NCBI GenBank assembly: GCA_029240815.1
Contig: JARDZO010000087.1
Span: forward strand, 1-18,545
Direction of reading: 5' to 3'
Length of the DNA stretch: 18,545 bases
Origin: Brevibacillus sp.
GTDB lineage: Bacteria; Bacillota; Bacilli; Brevibacillales; Brevibacillaceae
The notes beneath the pieces are model-generated. The model was not told where the DNA came from and searched no databases. It saw nothing but the letters and a program-made list of their open reading frames with translations. Shown one piece after another: positions 14,267-18,545 of the stretch. A program made the position numbers and the translations under genes. The number at the start of each line of letters is the position of its first letter. Position 1 is the first letter of the stretch.

Positions 14267-14797
14267 TTACCGGCAAAAAATATGCTTTCCAATCTTTTTT
14301 ACTTGAGACCTGGTCCAAATCCATTTGGACGTGGCTGTGGCCGGATTGAAGTAGTAAGTGCAACCGCCGGATGGATCCATTCCATTCAGCGCGTTTTGAA
14401 CGGCTTTTCGAGCACTCTCATTCGGCTCCAGCCAAATTTGTCCGTCAGCGACTGCCGTGAATGCACGAGGCTCGAAAATGACACCAGACGGCGTGTCAGG
14501 GAAAGATGGGCTTTTCACCCGATTGAGTATAACTGCTGCGATTGCCACCTGACCTTCGTACGGTTCTCCCCTAGCTTCTCCATAGACCGCATTAGCCATC
14601 AGCTTTAAATCATTTGCAGAGATTCGAGAAGGATGAAAGCTTTGGTTGCCCTTCGCCTTTGGCTTTTTCTCGGCCGGAGCTGAAATCTCAGCTCCTGATA
14701 CGGTGGTGCTTCCTTCTTCAGCCGAGAACACCGTATATCCCGCAAAGCCTGTTGCTACCAGCACCAAAAGAACACCTGCGATCCACATTGTTCGCAC
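14267..14797 (-). CDS. sleB: Short SleB-type spore cortex-lytic enzyme (lytic transglycosylase)
   Basis: SleB cleaves spore cortex peptidoglycan during germination. The 176-residue product has a hydrophobic N-terminus (about 5-22) that could be a signal peptide or anchor, a low-complexity linker (26-57) and a complete C-terminal hydrolase domain (58-176) with NAVYGEARGEPYEGQ (69-83), whose first glutamate (E74) aligns with the known catalytic Glu, and the later YYFNP and IGKHIFC blocks. B. subtilis SleB is about 300 residues and has an N-terminal peptidoglycan-binding domain; that domain is absent here. The start is a GTG (14795-14797) 8 bases after GGAGG. The upstream region has no frame that could encode the missing domain, so this is a short form, not an obvious truncation. 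ypeB follows. Confidence 0.93.
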   Translation of the reverse strand: MRTMWIAGVLLVLVATGFAGYTVFSAEEGSTTVSGAEISAPAEKKPKAKGNQSFHPSRISANDLKLMANAVYGEARGEPYEGQVAIAAVILNRVKSPSFPDTPSGVIFEPRAFTAVADGQIWLEPNESARKAVQNALNGMDPSGGCTYYFNPATATSKWIWTRSQVKKIGKHIFCR

Positions 14798-14834
14798 GGC
14801 TGAATCCTCCTTGGCATGAATTGAAATCTTTGCA

Positions 14835-14865
14835 TAGTGTTAGTGGAGGAAGTATGGATTATGCA
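14835..14865 (-). promoter_or_regulatory. Possible sigma-G promoter of sleB-ypeB
   Basis: On the minus strand TGCATA (14860-14865) is followed after 18 bases by AACACTA (14835-14841), close to the forespore sigma-G pattern (TGMATA-N18-CATACTA). The -35 is good, the -10 matches five of seven. B. subtilis sleB is sigma-G dependent, which supports it. Confidence 0.4.
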
Positions 14866-14893
14866 TCAGATTCCGGGGGAGCCTAGTAAACAG

Positions 14894-14922
14894 AAAAAAG
14901 ACCGATGCAATTCGCATCGGCC
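14894..14922 (-). terminator. Intrinsic terminator of the prsW transcript
   Basis: On the minus strand GGCCGATGC and GCATCGGTC form a 9-base stem (one G-U pair) with a 5-base loop, followed by TTTTTT. It ends the prsW and small Cys-rich gene transcript and insulates sleB. Confidence 0.9.
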
Positions 14923-14936
14923 TTTCAGAGTGCACT

Positions 14937-14988
14937 AGGACTCGACAGGACTCAGGGTACGAGCAGGACTCAGGGTCGCTCAGGACTC
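14937..14988. repeat. Four copies of AGGACTC, including a duplicated 13-mer
   Basis: AGGACTC occurs at 14937, 14947, 14965 and 14982. The two middle copies are part of a perfect 13-base direct repeat, CAGGACTCAGGGT (14946-14958 and 14964-14976). The last copy overlaps the stop codon of the small Cys-rich gene. The array lies between that stop and the terminator, in the 3' untranslated part of the prsW transcript. Confidence 0.85.
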
Positions 14989-15138
14989 ATTGATACTAAA
15001 ATGTTTGTCATTGTCACATAGGCATTGTTTGAAGCCTGTTTCTACCTGCCCTCCCGGTTCTCGACGACCGCGCAGGGTAAACTTTTCTCCACAAATGTTG
15101 CAGCGAATGGTCACTTTAGCTCGTTGGGTTTTGAACAC
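14980..15138 (-). CDS. 52-residue Cys-rich protein (CxxC...CxC), probable zinc ribbon
   Basis: A short open frame, GTG start at 15136-15138 and TGA stop at 14980-14982, encodes 52 residues beginning MFKTQRAKVTIRCNICGEKF. It has four cysteines in two pairs, C13-x2-C16 and C39-x-C41, plus His46, separated by a basic Gly/Arg-rich loop; this is the look of a small zinc-binding ribbon. A strong GGGAGGAGG lies 9 bases before the GTG, and the gene starts 20 bases after the prsW stop and is followed by a terminator, so it is the second gene of the prsW transcript. I do not recognise the family. The basic charge would suit nucleic-acid contact, but that is inference. Confidence 0.75.
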   Translation of the reverse strand: MFKTQRAKVTIRCNICGEKFTLRGRREPGGQVETGFKQCLCDNDKHFSINES

Positions 15139-15158
15139 GTCTCGTCTCCTCCTCCCGT

Positions 15159-15833
15159 CTATTGTGGACGGGAAGAAAGCTTTTTAGAACCGAAATCATG
15201 CGCTCTTTGTACCTTTTTCAATCCTTGCCACCAGAGTAGAAGCATGAATGGCACAATAACTACGAGCCAGTTTTGAACCGACAAAAAGATAGCGTTGTAG
15301 AGCGCATGTAAGGAAATCGGCAGAACGACTGAAACCCAGAGAAAGATTCGTTCTTTTCGAACGCCTTTGGAAAATTTCGCCAAACCGAGATAATACCCCA
15401 TCCACACCGCAAACAAAGCGTGGCTCGACACAGGCAACAAAGCACGCCAAAAGGCAATGTCCAAGCCATTAATAATCAAATAGAACAGATTTTCCAAAGT
15501 GGCAAAGCCAAGGGAGACTGCCACGGCATAAACGATCCCGTCATATGGCTCATCGAATTCTACATGTTTGTACGCTGTAAAATAGATGACCATCCATTTA
15601 AAAAACTCTTCAATAACAGCGGATTGGAAAACTTCCGCGACAATGCCGTCCCGCCAGTTCCATTCAGTCTGCATGATGTACTGGATCACCATAATGGGGA
15701 TCACAAGCAGTACCCCAAAGATAAATGACCGGATCACCATCGAAATCGGCTCCGGCTCCAGACTGTCACGCAGGTAAAAATAGCTCAAGATGGCAATGCC
15801 GGGGGCCACTGCCGCTCCGATCATAGCAATCAT
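15159..15833 (-). CDS. prsW: Intramembrane-type protease PrsW
   Basis: PrsW is the membrane protease that makes the first cut in an anti-sigma factor (RsiW in B. subtilis), releasing sigma-W in response to envelope stress. The 224-residue protein is polytopic and shows the family's catalytic features: EEFFK with the two glutamates (75-76), FATLEN (110-115), HALFAVWMGYYLG (138-150) and HALYN (176-180). Length agrees with B. subtilis PrsW (about 218). The ATG follows AAAGGAGC. No sigma-W or RsiW gene is in the window, so the substrate here is assumed from the family. It is divergent from the asparaginase gene across an 83-base gap and is followed by the small Cys-rich gene. Confidence 0.95.
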   Translation of the reverse strand: MIAMIGAAVAPGIAILSYFYLRDSLEPEPISMVIRSFIFGVLLVIPIMVIQYIMQTEWNWRDGIVAEVFQSAVIEEFFKWMVIYFTAYKHVEFDEPYDGIVYAVAVSLGFATLENLFYLIINGLDIAFWRALLPVSSHALFAVWMGYYLGLAKFSKGVRKERIFLWVSVVLPISLHALYNAIFLSVQNWLVVIVPFMLLLWWQGLKKVQRAHDFGSKKLSSRPQ

Positions 15834-15847
15834 TTGTGTATTGCTCC

Positions 15848-15877
15848 TTTACACAAGGCTGATATTCATCGTACCAT
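15848..15877 (+). promoter_or_regulatory. Candidate promoter of the asparaginase gene
   Basis: TTTACA (15848-15853) and TACCAT (15872-15877) are 18 bases apart. The -35 matches the sigma-A consensus at five positions, the -10 at about four. The -10 lies inside the palindrome at 15863-15882. Confidence 0.4.
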
Positions 15878-15882
15878 GAATA
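15863..15882. promoter_or_regulatory. Palindromic candidate operator between prsW and asparaginase
   Basis: A perfect inverted repeat TATTCAT-N6-ATGAATA spans the centre of the 83-base divergent gap and covers the proposed -10 elements of both promoters. A dimeric regulator bound here could block both genes. The half-site resembles that of ARG boxes but in the opposite order, so I do not assign a regulator. Confidence 0.45.
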
Positions 15883-15896
15883 CTGGTTGATGAAAA
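15868..15896 (-). promoter_or_regulatory. Candidate promoter of prsW
   Basis: On the minus strand TTTTCA (15891-15896) and TACGAT (15868-15873) are 17 bases apart, with TGG giving an extended -10. It overlaps the divergent asparaginase promoter, so the two may compete for polymerase. Confidence 0.4.
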
Positions 15897-15916
15897 CCCG
15901 CTACAGGAGAGAGAAC

Positions 15917-16888
15917 ATGTTGAAAAAAATATTGGTACTCAATACAGGCGGTACCATCGCCATGTCCGTGGACGCCTCTGAAGGCGTGAAGCCACTTGAC
16001 GATCAAGCCGTTAACAAAATTGTTCCATTCCTTGAACGTTACGCAGATATTACCATGAAAAATGTTCTGAATTTACCAAGCCCACACATGACTCCCGCCA
16101 TCATGAATCAGTTGCGACAGCACATTGAAGAAGAGCTGGCTGCCTTTCCATTCGAAGGAGTAGTTATCACGCATGGAACGGATACGCTGGAGGAAACTGC
16201 GTACTTCCTAGACTTAACCCTCCCGCTCTCTGTTCCTGTTGTCGTTACAGGTGCGATGCGCAGCAGCAACGAGCTTGGTGCAGATGGGCCGGTTAACCTG
16301 ATTTCTTCCGTCCGGGCAGCTGCAGACCCAGACAGCGTCAACAAAGGCGTGATTGTCGTTTTTAACGATGAAATACACGCAGCCTGCCATGTAACTAAGA
16401 CGCACACCAGCAACGTCGCGACTTTTCAATCACCACAGTACGGGCCAATCGGTACGATTGCCAAAAAGCAAGTTCACTATCACCACGCTCCCCTTACCCG
16501 AGAGCACTATGTGATTTCCCATGCGGACGCCAATGTTCCGCTGATCAAGGCGGTAGCCGGGATGGATCCGTCGTGGCTCCAATTTTTGCTGGAACAGCCG
16601 ATCGACGGATTGGTCATCGAAGCTTTCGGACTCGGCAACCTGCCCCCAGCCATTCTCCCTACCTTAAAACAGATCTTGGCAAAAGGCGTCCCGATCGTAT
16701 TAGTTTCCCGCTGCTACAACGGGCAAGTGCAAGATGTTTACGATTACGAAGGCGGCGGACGGCAACTGAAAGAGCTCGGCATTATTTTCTCGAACGGCTT
16801 GAACGGACAAAAAGCCCGTTTGAAACTGATCGTAACTTTGCAGCAAACGCGCGACTTTCAACAACTTCAGCATTTGTTTGATCAATAA
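15917..16888 (+). CDS. ansA: Type I (cytoplasmic) L-asparaginase
   Basis: The enzyme hydrolyses L-asparagine to aspartate and ammonia. The 323-residue product has the N-terminal nucleophile motif NTGGTIA with Thr13, the second active-site motif THGTDTLEETAY (85-96, with Thr88-Asp89), and TGAMRSSNELGADGPVN (111-127). There is no signal peptide, so it is cytoplasmic and of the type I form. I use the ATG at 15917, preceded by AGGAGAG at normal distance; the frame opens 10 codons further upstream without a good site. It is the only plus-strand gene in the right half, divergent from prsW and convergent with the glutamate dehydrogenase gene, with a shared terminator after it. No aspartase gene follows, unlike the B. 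subtilis ansAB operon. Confidence 0.96.
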   Translation: MLKKILVLNTGGTIAMSVDASEGVKPLDDQAVNKIVPFLERYADITMKNVLNLPSPHMTPAIMNQLRQHIEEELAAFPFEGVVITHGTDTLEETAYFLDLTLPLSVPVVVTGAMRSSNELGADGPVNLISSVRAAADPDSVNKGVIVVFNDEIHAACHVTKTHTSNVATFQSPQYGPIGTIAKKQVHYHHAPLTREHYVISHADANVPLIKAVAGMDPSWLQFLLEQPIDGLVIEAFGLGNLPPAILPTLKQILAKGVPIVLVSRCYNGQVQDVYDYEGGGRQLKELGIIFSNGLNGQKARLKLIVTLQQTRDFQQLQHLFDQ

Positions 16889-16916
16889 ACAATAAAAAAC
16901 GCGCTGCAGCAAAAAG

Positions 16917-16953
16917 AAAACCCCTCCTTATTTTCATGCAAGGAGGGGTTTTT
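16917..16953. terminator. Bidirectional terminator between ansA and the glutamate dehydrogenase gene
   Basis: AAAACCCCTCCTT and AAGGAGGGGTTTT form a 13-base stem with a 10-base loop. T runs follow on both strands, so it can end both convergent transcripts. Confidence 0.95.
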
Positions 16954-16988
16954 CGACTACCTGTATGTGGAGAACGGAAGGGAATGGT

Positions 16989-18278
16989 TTATACCCAACC
17001 GCGGAAACGTGAAGCTTCTGCCATCTTGCGAGCACCCACCATGTAAGCTGAGAGACGCATGTCTACGCGGCGTGTTTGGGACAGGGAGTAAACATTCTCA
17101 AACGAACGCACCATAACTTGCTCCAATTTTGTTTCCACTTCTTCTTCTGTCCAGTAGTAACCTTGGTTGTTTTGTACCCACTCAAAGTAAGATACAGTCA
17201 CACCGCCGGCACTTGCCAGTACATCCGGAACAAGCAGGATGCCACGTTCTGTCAGGATTTTGGTCGCTTCCAAAGTGGTTGGACCATTTGCTGCTTCAAC
17301 TACGATTTGAGCTTTGATATTGTGAGCGTTTGCAGCAGTAATTTGGTTCTCAATCGCTGCAGGTACCAGAATATCGCAATCCAGTTCAAACAGTTCTTTG
17401 TTTGAAATCGTGTTGTTGAACAGTTTTGTTACCGTTCCAAACGAATCACGACGGTCCAACAGATAATCGATATCCAGACCGTTTGGATCGTGCAGTGCAC
17501 CGTAAGCGTCGGAAATACCAACTACTTTGGCACCTGCATCGTGCATGAATTTTGCCAGGTAGCTACCTGCGTTACCAAAGCCTTGAATGACCACGCGAGC
17601 ACCTTTTACTTCGATGTTACGACGCTTTGCTGCTTCGCGGATGCAGATGGTTACACCTTTTGCCGTAGCTGTTTCACGGCCATGGGAACCACCCAAAGCA
17701 ATTGGTTTACCCGTAATGAAACCAGGGGAGTCAAATTCACGGATACGGCTATATTCGTCCATCATCCATGCCATGATTTGTGAGTTCGTAAAGACGTCCG
17801 GAGCAGGAATATCTTTCGTTGGTCCCACAAGTTGGCTGATTGCGCGAACGTAACCGCGGCTCAGTCTCTCCAGTTCACGGAAGGACATTTCACGCGGGTC
17901 GCAAATGATACCGCCTTTACCGCCACCATATGGCAGATCGACGATACCTGCTTTGAGGCTCATCCAGATAGAAAGTGCTTTAACTTCATCCTCAGTAACT
18001 TCCGGGTGGAAACGAATGCCCCCCTTGGTCGGACCTACTGCATCGTTGTGCTGTGCACGATAGCCCGTAAACACCTTTACTTCGCCGTTATCCATGCGAA
18101 CCGGAATGCGTACGGTCAAAACGCGTAGCGGCTCCTTCAAGAGTTCAAACATCGATTCTTGGTAACCTAGTTTCTCCAGTGCATCCTTGATCACCACTTG
18201 AGTAGATTCGAGCAAGTTCAAGCTCTCTTGCTTTTCAGTCCCTTGGGTGCTTTCGGTTACCACGTCTTGATTACCCAT
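16989..18278 (-). CDS. gudB: NAD-type glutamate dehydrogenase (GudB/RocG family)
   Basis: The enzyme oxidatively deaminates glutamate to 2-oxoglutarate and ammonia. The 429-residue product has GPTKGGIRFHP (82-92), the catalytic-lysine motif LPYGGGKGG (115-123), DIPAPDVFTN (156-165) and the Rossmann motif GFGNAG (233-238); the acidic residue in VVGISDAYG suggests NAD preference. Length is close to B. subtilis GudB and RocG. The segment TEDEVKALSIWMSLKAG is a single copy, without the 9-base tandem duplication that inactivates gudB in B. subtilis 168, so an active enzyme is expected. GudB versus RocG cannot be told apart here; the symbol follows position after prsW/ansA. The ATG follows GAGGTGG. 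Confidence 0.93.
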   Translation of the reverse strand: MGNQDVVTESTQGTEKQESLNLLESTQVVIKDALEKLGYQESMFELLKEPLRVLTVRIPVRMDNGEVKVFTGYRAQHNDAVGPTKGGIRFHPEVTEDEVKALSIWMSLKAGIVDLPYGGGKGGIICDPREMSFRELERLSRGYVRAISQLVGPTKDIPAPDVFTNSQIMAWMMDEYSRIREFDSPGFITGKPIALGGSHGRETATAKGVTICIREAAKRRNIEVKGARVVIQGFGNAGSYLAKFMHDAGAKVVGISDAYGALHDPNGLDIDYLLDRRDSFGTVTKLFNNTISNKELFELDCDILVPAAIENQITAANAHNIKAQIVVEAANGPTTLEATKILTERGILLVPDVLASAGGVTVSYFEWVQNNQGYYWTEEEVETKLEQVMVRSFENVYSLSQTRRVDMRLSAYMVGARKMAEASRFRGWV

Positions 18279-18319
18279 TACTTACCACCTCAAAAATGTT
18301 ATCGGTAAACGCAGGTCTT

Positions 18320-18348
18320 AGTATACATGTTTGTCCCCAGTATGAGAA
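18320..18348 (-). promoter_or_regulatory. Candidate promoter of the glutamate dehydrogenase gene
   Basis: On the minus strand TTCTCA (18343-18348) and TATACT (18320-18325) are 17 bases apart. Transcription would start near 18313, a leader of about 35 bases. An A/T-rich tract (AAAAAAGGTTTTTTT) just upstream of the -35 may act as an UP-like element. Confidence 0.6.
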
Positions 18349-18374
18349 GGTATAAAAAAACCTTTTTTCCATTT

Positions 18375-18388
18375 CGTAAGCGTTTTCT
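18375..18388 (-). promoter_or_regulatory. cre-like site (CcpA binding) upstream of the glutamate dehydrogenase gene
   Basis: On the minus strand AGAAAACGCTTACG matches the palindromic cre pattern TGAAANCGNTTNCA at all fixed positions except the two outermost bases. Its centre is about 68 bases before the predicted start. Carbon-catabolite control of rocG through a cre is known in B. subtilis; a similar role here is inference. The rest of 18389-18545 has no gene I can support. Confidence 0.5.
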
Positions 18389-18545
18389 CGTGTCGAAAGG
18401 CATAATCATGCAAAATATTGCCAATCCGCAAAACCCTTGATATAAGTAGTCTGAATTTGCTGTACAAACAAAAAAACGCGATAGGAATCGTACTTATAGC
18501 CTCTCCAACTTGGCAGGTTTCATTACCAATCCTGAGGAATCATGT

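Noticed and set aside
15863..15882. ARG box (AhrC/ArgR site) in front of ansA
   Set aside because: The half-sites are in the order TATTCAT then ATGAATA, opposite to an ARG box, and the spacing differs.
18410..18427. Sigma-54-like promoter (TTGGCA...TTTGCA) upstream of the glutamate dehydrogenase gene, as expected for rocG
   Set aside because: The GG and GC pairs are 9 bases apart instead of the 10 that sigma-54 promoters need, and no activator site was recognised.
1..18545. Mobile elements, CRISPR arrays, tRNA or rRNA genes, prophage or defence genes
   Set aside because: I looked for terminal repeats, transposase-like frames, regularly spaced repeats and RNA gene patterns on both strands and saw none; the gene content is conserved core.

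Overview
This window looks like chromosomal core sequence from an endospore-forming firmicute, most likely Brevibacillus or a close relative in the Paenibacillaceae. The evidence is sporulation and germination genes (spoIVA, a spoVIF homologue, ypeB/sleB), type 2 isopentenyl-diphosphate isomerase, prsW, and a gene order that follows the Bacillus subtilis spoIVA-yphFE-gpsA-der-yphBA-fni-ypfD-cmk-ypfAB-ypeB-sleB-prsW-ansA-gudB stretch. The genus is inferred from gene order and protein resemblance, not from a database search.

Layout, left to right. Almost everything is on the minus strand. Positions 1-110 hold the start of spoIVA. Positions 287-1927 are a compact operon: yphE-like membrane protein, two consecutive [2Fe-2S] ferredoxins, and a YphF-like lipoprotein, ended by a terminator at 250-281. 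A plus-strand gene I do not recognise (2027-2527) interrupts the order; it has a sigma-K-like promoter and a bidirectional terminator. Then come spoVIF with its own sigma-K-like promoter (2647-2913), gpsA, plsY and der (2987-6002). A tightly coupled set follows: yphA, a YIEGIA-family membrane protein and a 60-residue partner (6153-7890), with fni upstream. Next are the S1-domain protein gene (9098-10270), a plsC-type acyltransferase and cmk (10457-11718), then the c-di-GMP effector gene ypfA/motI with ypfB (11857-12749).

The right part holds ypeB and sleB (12866-14797), which act together in cortex lysis during germination, then prsW with a 52-residue Cys-rich protein gene (14980-15138), divergent from a plus-strand type I asparaginase gene (15917-16888). 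That gene converges on a minus-strand catabolic-type glutamate dehydrogenase gene (16989-18278); a shared bidirectional terminator separates the two. The last 267 bases are the dehydrogenase control region, with a cre-like site.

Functionally the window mixes sporulation/germination (SpoIVA, SpoVIF, YpeB, SleB), phospholipid synthesis (GpsA makes glycerol-3-phosphate, PlsY and the PlsC-like enzyme acylate in this pathway), ribosome assembly and translation (Der, S1-like), isoprenoid and nucleotide metabolism (Fni, Cmk), envelope stress and motility control (PrsW, MotI), and nitrogen catabolism (asparaginase to aspartate/ammonia, glutamate dehydrogenase). I see no mobile element, CRISPR array, tRNA, rRNA or phage gene. 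I do not see a clear new multi-gene system. The items most worth following are the unrecognised sigma-K-linked gene, the paired ferredoxins, the overlooked Cys-rich small protein, a structured cmk leader, a palindrome shared by the prsW and asparaginase promoters, and an unusually short SleB.
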